From assembly GCA_017630405.1 (NCBI GenBank), contig JAGBVH010000024.1, positions 95,638 to 140,198 of the forward strand: a stretch of DNA of 44,561 nucleotides, given 5' to 3'. Made by a program: the position numbers and the translations under genes. The first letter of the stretch is position 1. Every line of letters starts with the position of its first letter. The notes beneath the pieces were generated by a model, which was not told the origin of the DNA, searched no databases, and was given only the letters and a program-made list of their open reading frames with translations. This DNA is from Alphaproteobacteria bacterium (GTDB lineage Bacteria > Pseudomonadota > Alphaproteobacteria > Rs-D84). Shown piece after piece: positions 16,143 through 24,733 of this stretch.

Positions 16143-17168
16143 TTATTCGGTTGCTCTAGTAGCTGAAGACCACGTTGAACATGCGGTTCTTAGTTTGATT
16201 AACATTTTTTCCCTTCGATGTGCATCCCCAAATAGGTCGGCACATTTTGTACACTGTTCTGCTACTTTGTCCATATACGATTGGTTGGATTGATTGTTGA
16301 GATAATCATCGGCGATTTTTATCTGTGCCTTGCAATTTTCGTGGTCTGGGCATTCATCGCAATATTGCTTTGAAAAGCATGCGGAAGATTCGTCCTGTTC
16401 CATTGTTTCACATTTTTTCTTCTGTTCTTCTTCGCGACGTGCCTGGGCCTCGGCCGCGGATTCAAGTCTTATGGTGTTGTATGCCTTGGCTTCCTTGAAT
16501 GGTTCATAGCCAAGTTTTTCATTATCAATGCGATTTTCAAATGACACATCCGCATAGGTTTTTGGAAATTCGCTGTTGCTGATTGCCGCTGGGTCGGATG
16601 TCTGGTCATGGTATGACGCAAGTTCCGCGGCGCGGGATTCCATATCCGATTGCCACTGTGGCTTGGTTTCGGTTTTTGTGGTTGCCGATGTTGCAACCAT
16701 TGGATTTGGTACAGCGTATGTCGGGAATGTGGCGTTTTTATTTATGCTGTTTGATTTAATATATTCATTGTATGCCCAATCAATATAGCCCATGCATGCG
16801 GTCGCGTAATTGCGATCGCCCGACATTTGAGATAATTGCAACATTACAGATGGGCGAACATCGGATAATTTGGTGCCGCGACAATTATTCATCTGGGCAC
16901 ATGTGACGGATACTAAATCCGCGACCAGTGCCTGACACTCGTCAGTTTTTACGTCCGGACCGTTAACATATACCGGTACAGGCATGCGCATGTTGTATGG
17001 CGCGTTTGGTGACCAAAATGGATTTGATGAATAGTTTTGGACCCCCTGAATCAGGCCGTATTGGGAAAAAGGCTTCGTGTCTGCGTGCAATTCGCCCGCC
17101 ATCAGCGCGCAAACGCTTATACAAATAACAGACTGATATTTGTGAAAAATATGCGATTTTCTTCCCAT
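16143..17168 (-). CDS. Exported Cys-rich protein, unknown function
   Basis: A 341-residue protein with a basic N-terminus and hydrophobic stretch (VICISVCALMAGELHA) that looks like a signal peptide ending near residue 30. The mature protein begins with an aromatic/Pro segment (NPFWSPNAPYNMRMPVPVYV), continues with a domain containing paired Cys (CQALVADLVSVTCAQMNNC), a Thr/Lys linker, and a charged helix (EAQARREEEQKKKCE) leading to a Cys-dense tail (SKQYCDECPDHENCK, EQCTKC). At least a dozen cysteines imply oxidising surroundings. No family recognised. It lies 24 bases after the prepilin peptidase gene, so they form one transcription unit. Confidence 0.75.
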   Translation of the reverse strand: MGRKSHIFHKYQSVICISVCALMAGELHADTKPFSQYGLIQGVQNYSSNPFWSPNAPYNMRMPVPVYVNGPDVKTDECQALVADLVSVTCAQMNNCRGTKLSDVRPSVMLQLSQMSGDRNYATACMGYIDWAYNEYIKSNSINKNATFPTYAVPNPMVATSATTKTETKPQWQSDMESRAAELASYHDQTSDPAAISNSEFPKTYADVSFENRIDNEKLGYEPFKEAKAYNTIRLESAAEAQARREEEQKKKCETMEQDESSACFSKQYCDECPDHENCKAQIKIADDYLNNQSNQSYMDKVAEQCTKCADLFGDAHRREKMLIKLRTACSTWSSATRATE

Positions 17169-17192
17169 CCTTGTCCCTGCTTTATTGTTTCA

Positions 17193-17666
17193 TTATAACG
17201 AAATCGCCAAATTAAGTAAACCGAAAAAAGCACCAATTAAAAAGAAAGGCGCAAATGGAATGAATTTTTGATGACGAATGCGCGCCCAAATCATGCCTGA
17301 AATACACGCGATAACCAATGCAATCGCCAATCCGTCCGTTCCCAGCCACAGGCCGCCAACACCAATTAATTTGATGTCGCCCATGCCAATCGGGGCGGAA
17401 ATGTTGTCATCGCCCTGCTTTCTTAGATAATAATCAAACGCAAATCCCGTTATCGCCGCCAATGTATAGCCAAATATGCCACCAATTACCGCGGCGGACA
17501 GTCCATGCGGCCAATCAAAAAATGCTATCAGGGCCAAGCCCGTCAGCATCAATGGGAATAAGTACGCATCCGGTATTATGCGGCGGCGAAAATCCGCGCG
17601 CGCTATCATCAATGACAGGCCAAATGCCAATGCTAAAAGCATAGCAAAAAATATATTAAAAATCAT
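17193..17666 (-). CDS. Minimal A24 prepilin peptidase (CpaA/TadV-like)
   Basis: Membrane aspartyl protease that removes the leader peptide of type IV prepilins or pseudopilins. The 157-residue product has about six membrane helices and both catalytic aspartates: one in ARADFRRRIIPD (about residue 25) and one in GMGDIKL. It lacks the N-terminal methyltransferase domain and Cys cluster of full-length PilD enzymes, as in CpaA/TadV forms. AGGGGG precedes the start. It opens a cluster with three large exported proteins of unknown function; no pilin, ATPase or secretin is visible here, so its substrates must be encoded elsewhere or be unrecognised. Confidence 0.88.
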   Translation of the reverse strand: MIFNIFFAMLLALAFGLSLMIARADFRRRIIPDAYLFPLMLTGLALIAFFDWPHGLSAAVIGGIFGYTLAAITGFAFDYYLRKQGDDNISAPIGMGDIKLIGVGGLWLGTDGLAIALVIACISGMIWARIRHQKFIPFAPFFLIGAFFGLLNLAISL

Positions 17667-17677
17667 TTTTTCCCCCT

Positions 17678-17707
17678 TGCCTTTCGAATCGGAATTATGC
17701 TACACTT
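17678..17707 (+). promoter_or_regulatory. gcrA: Possible gcrA promoter
   Basis: TTGCCT, 18-base spacer, TACACT on the plus strand in the 72-base divergent gap with the prepilin peptidase. A TATATT box lies just after it and could be used instead. Confidence 0.3.
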
Positions 17708-17738
17708 ATATTATAGTAAATAACAAGGGTTTTGTGAA

Positions 17739-18404
17739 ATGAGTAAAGGTTGGGATAACGCAACACTTAAAAAGTTAAAAGCCTTGACTGGCAAGGGACT
17801 GTCAACATCCGAAATCGGCAAGCGCTTGGGTATGTCCAAGAATGCCATCGTGGGTAAGTTAAATCGACTGGGCTGGAATGCTAAGGCCGGTGGTGCAACC
17901 GCTGATAAAAAAGTGCCGGCGGAAAAGCCTGCAACCAAGGCAACTGCAAAAAAATCGGCGGCCAAAGTGACCGCGGCTAAAAAAGCAACTGCGACAAAAG
18001 TGACAACTAAGAAAGTTGCGCCTGCGAAAAAGGTGGCCGAAGTAAAAGTGCCAAAGGCTACGACTAAAAAAGCAACGCCTGCGAAAAAGGTGGCTGAAGA
18101 AAAAGCGCCAAAGGCGACAGCGAAAAAGACAACTGTGACCAAGGAAACTGCGAAAAAAGTCGAAAGCGCGACAAAGGAAACTAAAAGCACAAAATCTAAT
18201 GCCAAGACATTGGCGATGCATCAAAGAATTATTCAGCATTCTTTGGAAATGGCGAACTTGAAACCTAATCAGTGCCGTTGGCCGATTGGGGATCCGGATT
18301 CTGAACATTTCCATTTCTGTGGCGAAACTGTGTTCGTGGGCAAGCCTTATTGTTATGAACACTGTAAACAGGCATATCAGTTTACGCCGCCAAAGAAAAA
18401 GTAA
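17739..18404 (+). CDS. gcrA: GcrA cell cycle regulator
   Basis: Alphaproteobacterial transcription factor that works with sigma-70 and GANTC methylation to control cell-cycle genes. Both conserved ends are present: the N-terminal DNA-binding domain (KGWDNATLKKLKALTGKGLS, then GKRLGMSKNAIVGKLNRLG) and the C-terminal sigma-interacting Cys/His domain (NQCRWPIGDP, FHFCGE, KPYCYEHC). Between them lies an unusually long (about 120 residues) Ala/Lys/Thr linker of imperfect repeats such as KKATPAKKVAEEKAPKATAK, resembling the tail of bacterial histone H1-like proteins and making the protein 221 residues long. AAGGG precedes the start. It is followed after 24 bases by the large acidic membrane protein. 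Confidence 0.95.
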   Translation: MSKGWDNATLKKLKALTGKGLSTSEIGKRLGMSKNAIVGKLNRLGWNAKAGGATADKKVPAEKPATKATAKKSAAKVTAAKKATATKVTTKKVAPAKKVAEVKVPKATTKKATPAKKVAEEKAPKATAKKTTVTKETAKKVESATKETKSTKSNAKTLAMHQRIIQHSLEMANLKPNQCRWPIGDPDSEHFHFCGETVFVGKPYCYEHCKQAYQFTPPKKK

Positions 18405-18428
18405 TATCACACAGTCCGAGGGATTGAA

Positions 18429-20426
18429 ATGCCAACCGAGAGAGAAAATTTGAAATTCGTTGACTATGATATCATGGAACATCTGTTTCGTGCGTGGTTT
18501 AATGCCGCGCATGAGTTGCTGTTTGTTGTGGACAGGTCTGTGGCCGACTATAAGCCTAATGTTTTGTTGGTTGTTGATGCACAGGATGGGCGCAAGTGGG
18601 ATGATATCTTGGTTAATGACTATGGGGTCGATTTGGAAAATGTGCGCCCCAAGAAGGATAATAAATATCAAAAACTGGATATAGAATACGGCGGACTTGA
18701 TGTCTATGATGATTTGATTCAGGCCTATGATGATGAAGAAAATATAAGTGCTGAATTGGCGGCGTTGGTGGACTTTAAAATGGGCGCGGCGTTTCGTGGC
18801 GCAACCGAAAGACTGGCCGATGCCGAGGCTATACAGCAAAAAGCGCGTGCCACAATCGAAAAAACAAACGAAACAATTGAAGAACTGCAGGAACGCGTTA
18901 AGAGCCTGCGCGTAAAGTTGGCAAATCAAAGAAAGACTGTTGGCAAGGAGCCAACCAAGCAGTCAGCAGCAAAAATTTTGCGTACCGAGTCTTTGATTGA
19001 TGCGACAAATGATAAATTAAAGCGTGCCAAGAAAAGGCTCCAAAATGCGCAACACAGATTGGTGGCGGCGCAGGATGATGCGGAAGTTGCGCAAAGAATT
19101 CTTGAATATGTACAAAATCATAATGATGGATTGGGGGGTGCCCTGCCCGCGATGCCGGTGGTGACCGATGTCGCGCCGGTTGCAGAAGCTCCAACGCCAA
19201 TGGTTCAAGAATACAAAAAAACAGAAGTTATTCCATATACAGAAGAAGAAACAGAAGAAGAAAAGGCAGAAGAAATGGCCGATGAAGAAGTAAAACCGTT
19301 GTTTGATAAGGATCCGGAAATCTTGGACGAAGAATTGGCGTTTCAGCCTATTTCGTTCGATATTCCAACACCGATGCCCGAGGCTCCCGCGCCTGTGGTA
19401 CAAGAAGTTGAGGAAGAGCCAGAGGTGGAAGTGCCTGTGTTTGAAACACCGGTAGTTGAAGAAGTTGCAGAAGAGTCTGGGAAAACACAGTTCGTGCCTG
19501 TGTCGACACCTGTGCTGGATTCTATTACCGCGGTGCAAGAGCCGACAGAAGTTGTCGCGACCGAGGAAGAAACACGCAGTTACGAGGAACCTTTTGTGCC
19601 AACTCCAATTCCTATGCCAGAATCAATGGTGCAACCTGAGCCAGTGCCAGAACCTCTTCCAGAAGTTGTTCCAGCACCGATCAGTTCGGATTTTCGTCCT
19701 GTGTCACCAATTACAGGTGAAATGGTTGAAAACAAGGCACCTGTGGCTGTTGCGCCAACAGCAAATAGACCAAATGCCTTGTATTACATTATGTTGGTCG
19801 GCTTGATTGTTTTGTCTGTATTTACTTTGTGGTTGTATCAAGGTACAACCAATGATAAAACACCAGAATTGGGTGTCGTTGGTTCCCCTGTGATAGAAGA
19901 AGAACCGGAAATTCAGCAACCAGAGCCTGTTGTGGAGCCAGAACCTGTGGTCGTGGAGCCTGTTCAGATTTTGCCAGAGCCTGTTGTAGAACCAGAACCT
20001 GTGGTAGAGGAACCAGAGCCAGTGCCAGTTCAAGTAATTGAAGAAGAGCCTGAGGTTGTGGTCGAGCCAGAAGTTGTTCAGCCTGTTGCGGTCGAAGAGG
20101 AAGAAGTTGTCGAGGAAGAATATGTCCCAGAAACTTTCCCTATTGCAACACCAGAGCCAGAACCGATTATTATCCCAACCGAGGAAGAAGTTATCGCATC
20201 TAAACCTGCCTATAATGTGTCACAGCAGGAAAAGATGTTTATGGCGGATGCGGAATATGAAACAGACGAGCCAGAAGTTATCACAGAAGAAGTTGAAACC
20301 TGTGCTGGTGGGGCTATGCCGGATGAAGATGGCTGTTGCCCTGGGGAAACGCTTATGGGCGCGGATGATGGCAGTTTTGCGTGTTGTTCGTTGGATACAG
20401 GTGAATGTTTCCCGCCAATGTATTAA
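18429..20426 (+). CDS. Large acidic single-span membrane protein with Cys-rich tip, unknown function
   Basis: A 665-residue protein with no signal peptide. Residues 1-125 form a globular domain (FVDYDIMEHLFRAWFNAAHE at the start); about 125-225 are a coiled coil (EKTNETIEELQERVKSLRVK); a Pro/Glu/Val-rich stretch follows; one membrane helix lies near residue 460 (YYIMLVGLIVLSVFTLWLY). A second Pro/Glu-rich spacer with 'PEPVVEPEPV' type repeats leads to a C-terminal Cys-rich end (CAGGAM, GCCPGE, FACCSLDTGEC). The likely topology is cytoplasmic N-terminus with the Cys tip outside, reached by a rigid acidic spacer, somewhat like TonB or TolA in layout but without their domains. GAGGG precedes the start, 24 bases after gcrA. 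Confidence 0.8.
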   Translation: MPTERENLKFVDYDIMEHLFRAWFNAAHELLFVVDRSVADYKPNVLLVVDAQDGRKWDDILVNDYGVDLENVRPKKDNKYQKLDIEYGGLDVYDDLIQAYDDEENISAELAALVDFKMGAAFRGATERLADAEAIQQKARATIEKTNETIEELQERVKSLRVKLANQRKTVGKEPTKQSAAKILRTESLIDATNDKLKRAKKRLQNAQHRLVAAQDDAEVAQRILEYVQNHNDGLGGALPAMPVVTDVAPVAEAPTPMVQEYKKTEVIPYTEEETEEEKAEEMADEEVKPLFDKDPEILDEELAFQPISFDIPTPMPEAPAPVVQEVEEEPEVEVPVFETPVVEEVAEESGKTQFVPVSTPVLDSITAVQEPTEVVATEEETRSYEEPFVPTPIPMPESMVQPEPVPEPLPEVVPAPISSDFRPVSPITGEMVENKAPVAVAPTANRPNALYYIMLVGLIVLSVFTLWLYQGTTNDKTPELGVVGSPVIEEEPEIQQPEPVVEPEPVVVEPVQILPEPVVEPEPVVEEPEPVPVQVIEEEPEVVVEPEVVQPVAVEEEEVVEEEYVPETFPIATPEPEPIIIPTEEEVIASKPAYNVSQQEKMFMADAEYETDEPEVITEEVETCAGGAMPDEDGCCPGETLMGADDGSFACCSLDTGECFPPMY

Positions 20427-20430
20427 AGAA

Positions 20431-20452
20431 AACCCGCAATCGCGGGTTTTTT
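20431..20452 (+). terminator. Terminator of the gcrA unit
   Basis: AACCCGC / GCGGGTT stem, AATC loop, then TTTT on the plus strand. Confidence 0.85.
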
Positions 20453-20466
20453 ATTTGATATTTTGT

Positions 20467-20494
20467 AAAAAAAAACGCGCCGATGGCGCGTTTT
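20467..20494 (-). terminator. tig terminator
   Basis: Ten-pair stem AAAACGCGCC / GGCGCGTTTT with a three-base loop, followed by a long T run on the minus strand. Confidence 0.85.
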
Positions 20495-20496
20495 GA

Positions 20497-21804
20497 TTAG
20501 CGAACTTCTGCCTGTTTGAATAATTCTTCGGCAGTCACTTTCTTGTCTTTGGTTTTGACATGTGTCAGCATGGCATCCAAAGCCTTGCGTTCGAACAGCA
20601 TACCGCGCAGCATTGCCAAAGCATTTTGATTCTTGTTATAGAATTCAAAGATTTGTTTTGGATCTGGATAGCGTGCTGCTTCGGCCCAAATTGCCTGTTG
20701 CAAATCGTCACGAGTTACTTCGACCTTGTTCTGGGTGCCCCATTCGGCCAAAATCAAACCCAATTTAACGCGGCGTTCTGCGTCTTTGTGTTCTTTCTTT
20801 TCATCCCATTTGTGGTCGCATTTTTCATCGTGGCAATGTGCGTGACCGCGGTCAAATTCTGCCTTGGCCATGTTGTATTCTTGTTCGACCAATGATTCTG
20901 GCAAGTCCAGTTTTACTTTGTCGCCCAAGATATCCAGCAATTCATTGCGCATATCGCGTTTAGATGCTTCGTCATATTGTTCCGTCAAAATCTTGCGAAT
21001 ATGTTCTTTTAACGCTTCAACGGATTCCTGACCTACTTCTTTGGCCAATTCGTCGTTCAATTCTGGCAAGATGAATTTGCGAATTTCATGAATTTCAACT
21101 TCGAAACGCGCATCTTTGCCGGCCAAGTTTTCTGCGTGATATTCGGCTGGGAATTTAACATTTACATCGAATTTATCGCCCTTTTTGTGGCCGATGATTT
21201 GATCTTCGAATCCTGGGATAAATGCGCCAGAACCCAATGTCAAATGATGTTTTTTTGCTTCGCCACCTTCGAATGCTTCATCGCCTACAAAGCCCTTGAA
21301 GTCGATAACAGCGATGTCGCCGTTTGCGGCTTTGTATTTTTCGTCCTGTTTTTCAGCTGTACTGCGGCTTTTGCGCAGATTTTCCAATGATTTTTCAACT
21401 TCTGATTCTGGAACTTCTGCAACTTTTTTGGTCAATGTGAATTTGTCCAAGTCGATTTCTGGTAATGTTGGTAGAATATCGAATTCCAAAGAGTATTCGG
21501 CATCTTTTCCAATTTCCCAGCCTGCCAAGTCAGCCTTTGGCGCACTGGCCAAGCGAAGTTTTTTATCCGCAAGATAGTTATTCAAATCCTGGTTCATCAA
21601 TTTGTCGATTGCTTCGCCATATGCAGACGCATTGTATTTCTGGCGCAGGATAGACAAAGGAATTTTACCCATGCGGAATCCAGGCATTTTGGCCTTTTTA
21701 CCGTATTCCAACAGGATTTCGTCGGCTGCTGCCTGCAGTTCATCGGCGGAAATCAAACCATTGACGGAATAATGTAAATCTTTGATTTTTTCTTTTTTAA
21801 ACAT
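20497..21804 (-). CDS. tig: Trigger factor chaperone
   Basis: Ribosome-bound chaperone with peptidyl-prolyl isomerase activity. The N-terminal ribosome-binding domain carries the KMPGFRMGKIPLSILRQKY signature (family GFRxGKxP), the FKBP domain follows (GDIAVIDFKGFVGDEAFEGG, GSGAFIPGFEDQIIGHKKGD), then the helical C-terminal domain. The 435-residue length is normal. A short His/Cys insert in the C-terminal domain (HAHCHDEKCDHKWDEKKEH, bases about 20795-20860) is odd and looks able to bind a metal ion. GGGGA precedes the start, and a promoter lies upstream. clpP and lon, common neighbours, are absent. Confidence 0.96.
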   Translation of the reverse strand: MFKKEKIKDLHYSVNGLISADELQAAADEILLEYGKKAKMPGFRMGKIPLSILRQKYNASAYGEAIDKLMNQDLNNYLADKKLRLASAPKADLAGWEIGKDAEYSLEFDILPTLPEIDLDKFTLTKKVAEVPESEVEKSLENLRKSRSTAEKQDEKYKAANGDIAVIDFKGFVGDEAFEGGEAKKHHLTLGSGAFIPGFEDQIIGHKKGDKFDVNVKFPAEYHAENLAGKDARFEVEIHEIRKFILPELNDELAKEVGQESVEALKEHIRKILTEQYDEASKRDMRNELLDILGDKVKLDLPESLVEQEYNMAKAEFDRGHAHCHDEKCDHKWDEKKEHKDAERRVKLGLILAEWGTQNKVEVTRDDLQQAIWAEAARYPDPKQIFEFYNKNQNALAMLRGMLFERKALDAMLTHVKTKDKKVTAEELFKQAEVR

Positions 21805-21840
21805 ATGTTTTCCCCTAAATTAACTTAAGATTGCTGTGTG

Positions 21841-21868
21841 ATTATACACTGTTTTTCAATGAAAGCAA
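21841..21868 (-). promoter_or_regulatory. tig: tig promoter
   Basis: Minus-strand TTGCTT (21863-21868), 16-base spacer, TATAAT (21841-21846), directly after the rpsI terminator. Confidence 0.65.
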
Positions 21869-21872
21869 TAAT

Positions 21873-21895
21873 AAAAAATCCCGCAGATGCGGGAT
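21873..21895 (-). terminator. rplM-rpsI terminator
   Basis: ATCCCGC / GCGGGAT stem with a four-base loop, followed on the minus strand by TTTTT. Confidence 0.85.
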
Positions 21896-21915
21896 TCTTT
21901 TCTGTTCGAAACATA

Positions 21916-22404
21916 TTAACGTTTGCTGAACTGAGTAGAACGACGAGCCTTGCGGAAACCGTAGTGCTTACGTTCAACAACACGGCTGTCGCGTGTCAAG
22001 AAGCCAGCGGCCTTCAAAGCAGCGCGCAATTCTGGTTCTTTCTTTTCCAGTGCTTTGGAAATACCGTGTTTTACAGCACCAGCCTGACCTGACAGACCGC
22101 CGCCTTCAACCATAGCAACGATGTCGTATGCTGTTTCGCGTTTTGTAACACCGAATGGTTGTGCGACGATCATCTGCAATACTGCACGACGGAAGTATTC
22201 GCCAGATGCTTTGCCGTTAACTGTGATATTGCCCTTGCCTGGCATCAAATATACGCGTGCAACAGAGTCTTTGCGTTTGCCGGTTGCATATGTGGCATCG
22301 TTCAATTTTGGTGCCGCAACAGGTGCTTTTTTAGCAACTGTTTTTTTAGCAGGGGCAGCTTTCTTAGCTGTTGTCTTTGCTACTGTTTTCTTTGCTTCTG
22401 CCAT
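21916..22404 (-). CDS. rpsI: 30S ribosomal protein S9
   Basis: Small-subunit protein whose C-terminal tail reaches the P site. The conserved core runs from [15 protein letters not shown] through [10 protein letters not shown] and [19 protein letters not shown] to the C-terminal [14 protein letters not shown] 35-residue N-terminal extension rich in Ala and Lys ([17 protein letters not shown]) precedes the core, a common alphaproteobacterial feature and compositionally like the GcrA linker nearby. Its start codon overlaps the rplM stop (TAATG), so translation is coupled. Confidence 0.97.
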   Translation of the reverse strand: MAEAKKTVAKTTAKKAAPAKKTVAKKAPVAAPKLNDATYATGKRKDSVARVYLMPGKGNITVNGKASGEYFRRAVLQMIVAQPFGVTKRETAYDIVAMVEGGGLSGQAGAVKHGISKALEKKEPELRAALKAAGFLTRDSRVVERKHYGFRKARRSTQFSKR

Positions 22405-22877
22405 TATTCGCCCCTTTTGTTTTTACGGTTCAAGCCTGCGAAATCAATAACTGTTGGTTTCTGGGCTTCGTGTTTGTGTTCTGTGCCTGCATAAACATGC
22501 AATTTGGTCAAACGCTGGTTTGCCAAAGCAACTGCAGTGCGACGACCCATCATGCGTTTTACAGCGTTGAAAACCAATTTTTCTGGTTTTTCGCTGCGCA
22601 TCTGACCCAATGTGCGGGATTTCAAGCCGCCTGTCCACAAGCTGTGCCAGAAGAAACGGTCTTTGTCAGCTTTTTTGCCAGACAAAGCAACTTTGTCAGC
22701 ATTGATAATGATTACATGGTCGCCACAATCCATATTTGGTGTCCATGTTGGTTTGTGTTTGCCACGCAGGATGTTAGCAGTATATGCCGCCAAACGACCC
22801 AATGTGCAATCAGTTGCGTCAATCAGATACCACTGGGCATCCAATTCGCACTTTTTTAACGATTTTGTCGCTGCCAT
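22404..22877 (-). CDS. rplM: 50S ribosomal protein L13
   Basis: Early-assembling large-subunit protein. Core signatures: [20 protein letters not shown], the [20 protein letters not shown] strand-turn, and [19 protein letters not shown] with the following [17 protein letters not shown]. The 157-residue length is typical. It is the first gene of the standard rplM-rpsI pair and has a strong promoter. The upstream AGGG-like sequence (CAAGGGT) is about 12 bases from the ATG. Confidence 0.97.
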   Translation of the reverse strand: MAATKSLKKCELDAQWYLIDATDCTLGRLAAYTANILRGKHKPTWTPNMDCGDHVIIINADKVALSGKKADKDRFFWHSLWTGGLKSRTLGQMRSEKPEKLVFNAVKRMMGRRTAVALANQRLTKLHVYAGTEHKHEAQKPTVIDFAGLNRKNKRGE

Positions 22878-22915
22878 TTTATTTTTACCCTTGGTTTATA
22901 AATTAAAGCGACGCT

Positions 22916-22944
22916 ATTATGACGCAATCCTGCAGAAAAGTCAA
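22916..22944 (-). promoter_or_regulatory. rplM-rpsI promoter
   Basis: Minus-strand TTGACT (22939-22944), 17-base spacer, CATAAT (22916-22921). Confidence 0.75.
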
Positions 22945-22982
22945 GAAAAATCAATATGGTATTATTATACCGTTAAAAAGAT

Positions 22983-23007
22983 GTAAAAAAACGCCCGAAT
23001 GGGCGTT
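22983..23007 (-). terminator. argS terminator
   Basis: AACGCCC / GGGCGTT stem, four-base loop, followed by TTTTTTT-rich sequence on the minus strand. Confidence 0.8.
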
Positions 23008-23009
23008 CT

Positions 23010-24716
23010 TTACATTTCGGATGGAATTTTTAATCCCATCAAATCGATCGTTTTGGTCAGTGTGTTAAGTGCGACCTGAACAATGTGCAGTCGCCCTGCC
23101 CGTATGTTTTCTGGGATATCGTCACGCAGAATTGGGCAATTATGATAGAATGTGTTAATCAGTTGGCACAAATCATAGGCGTAGTTCGCAATCATGTCTG
23201 TGGCGCGATTTTCAAACGCGGTATGAACTGTGCGTTCAAAATCCAGTATGCCAATCATCAGATTGCGTTCTTCGGCACACATTGGCATATAGTTTGAATC
23301 TGATGCAAATGTGGCGCGTTTAAGAACGCTGTTAAGGCGGACCGCTGTGTATAGGATATATGGGCCAGTGCGACCTTCGAAACTGGTGACAGCCGCTGGG
23401 TCAAAGATATAATCCGAACGAACATCGTGCATCAAATCGTTAAATTTGACCGCCGCCAGCGCAATTGCGGATATGGTATCGTTGTCCAGTGTCTTGCCTG
23501 ATTCTGTGACACGGGCTTGGACTGCTTCGTTAACAGCGTCGATAATGTCGTCAAGACCAGCTGCGTTGCCGTCACGTGTTTTGAATGGCTTGCCATCGCG
23601 TCCGTTAATTGTGCCGTATCCGATATGTTCAAAGTTGTTGTAATCGAATATGCCGGATAATTCTGATGCGCGGAACAATTGTTCAAAGTGCAGACTCTGG
23701 CGCAGATCTGTGAAGTATATGATTTTGTCTGGGTTGTCGGTCTTTTTGCGACAGTAAACCGCGGCCAAGTCGGTTGAATCGTATGTGTCTGCCCCGCGTG
23801 AGTCGGTCCACATATATGGTGGCATTGGTTTATTGTCTGTGTCGCGTTTTACGATAATTACTTCGGCACCATCGCTTGGTTCAATCAGGTTCTTGGCGCG
23901 AAGAATCTTTTCGACATCTGGCAAATATTGCGCAGCGTTGCGTTCGCCTAAATCATAATCAAAAGGCAAAATGTTCAGGCGCTTAACCGTGTCGTTCATC
24001 ATATCCAGTGATATTTTCAGGAACTTTTCATATAACGCGAAATAACCCGCGTGACCGTCCTGAAATTTTGCTTTTATTTCCTGGGCGTGGGCCTGAAAGT
24101 CGGGGTTTCCTTTGGCGAATGAACTGGCCGCTGGATAGTATGTGTTCAATTCAGAAGGGTTGATTTCAAAGTCAACATCTGTTTCTGGGTCGAAATTATC
24201 CGAAAAATAAGGCAATTCTGGGTGCAAGCGTTCAATCCATGCGATTACCAATGCCATTGGTTTCCCCCAGTCGCCAATATGGTTCCATGAGTAAGTCTTG
24301 TGGCCCAAAAGGTTTGCTATGCGATTGAATGTATCGCCAACAATGGATGTGCGCAAATGGCCAATATGTAAAGATTTCGCAACATTATATGCGCCATAAT
24401 CCAAATCTATGGTTGTTGGTGTGGATGTTTTTGGTGCCTGTGGCTGCGCAGCGGCATTCCAGATAAATTCATCTTTTAATTTAATATTGATAAAGCCTGG
24501 GCCCGCGACAGATGTGGATTCGACAAAATCCAGTTCTGCCAATTTAGGTGCGATTTCGGCCGCTAATTCGCGTGGGTTTTTACCGGTGCTTTTTGCCATA
24601 GCCATCGCAGCGTTTGTGGAAAAATCCCCAAATTCTCGGTTGCGTGGTGTTTCAAGGTTCACATTTGTGCCAAGTTTTTCGTTAATTGCATCTGATACAT
24701 ATTTATATAAATTCAT
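23010..24716 (-). CDS. argS: Arginyl-tRNA synthetase
   Basis: Class I synthetase that charges tRNA-Arg. The N-terminal Add-1 domain (NREFGDFSTNAAMAMAK, GPGFINIKL) is followed by the catalytic core with YGAYNVAKSLHIGHLRTS containing the HIGH motif, WNHIGDWG, then the YGTINGRDGKPFKTRDG region that replaces a canonical KMSKS loop in this enzyme, and the DALR anticodon-binding domain at the end (RTGPYILYTAVRL onward). Length 568 is normal. It lies 17 bases after the sensor kinase gene, so it is probably read from the same transcript. Confidence 0.96.
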   Translation of the reverse strand: MNLYKYVSDAINEKLGTNVNLETPRNREFGDFSTNAAMAMAKSTGKNPRELAAEIAPKLAELDFVESTSVAGPGFINIKLKDEFIWNAAAQPQAPKTSTPTTIDLDYGAYNVAKSLHIGHLRTSIVGDTFNRIANLLGHKTYSWNHIGDWGKPMALVIAWIERLHPELPYFSDNFDPETDVDFEINPSELNTYYPAASSFAKGNPDFQAHAQEIKAKFQDGHAGYFALYEKFLKISLDMMNDTVKRLNILPFDYDLGERNAAQYLPDVEKILRAKNLIEPSDGAEVIIVKRDTDNKPMPPYMWTDSRGADTYDSTDLAAVYCRKKTDNPDKIIYFTDLRQSLHFEQLFRASELSGIFDYNNFEHIGYGTINGRDGKPFKTRDGNAAGLDDIIDAVNEAVQARVTESGKTLDNDTISAIALAAVKFNDLMHDVRSDYIFDPAAVTSFEGRTGPYILYTAVRLNSVLKRATFASDSNYMPMCAEERNLMIGILDFERTVHTAFENRATDMIANYAYDLCQLINTFYHNCPILRDDIPENIRAGRLHIVQVALNTLTKTIDLMGLKIPSEM

Positions 24717-24733
24717 CTTTGTGTGTCCTTAAA

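Noticed and set aside
17859..18929. Long minus-strand open frame (356 codons) opposite gcrA and the next gene
   Set aside because: It is antisense to the strongly supported GcrA and its Phe/Cys/Arg-rich product merely mirrors the Lys/Ala-rich linker and acidic regions on the other strand.
18429..20426. TonB or TolA identity for the acidic single-span protein
   Set aside because: The Pro/Glu spacer is similar, but the membrane helix is central rather than N-terminal and no TonB or TolA C-terminal domain is present.
20038..20496. Plus-strand open frame of 152 codons within the acidic protein gene
   Set aside because: It is a +1 shadow of the Glu/Pro-rich repeats and runs through the gene's stop and terminator.
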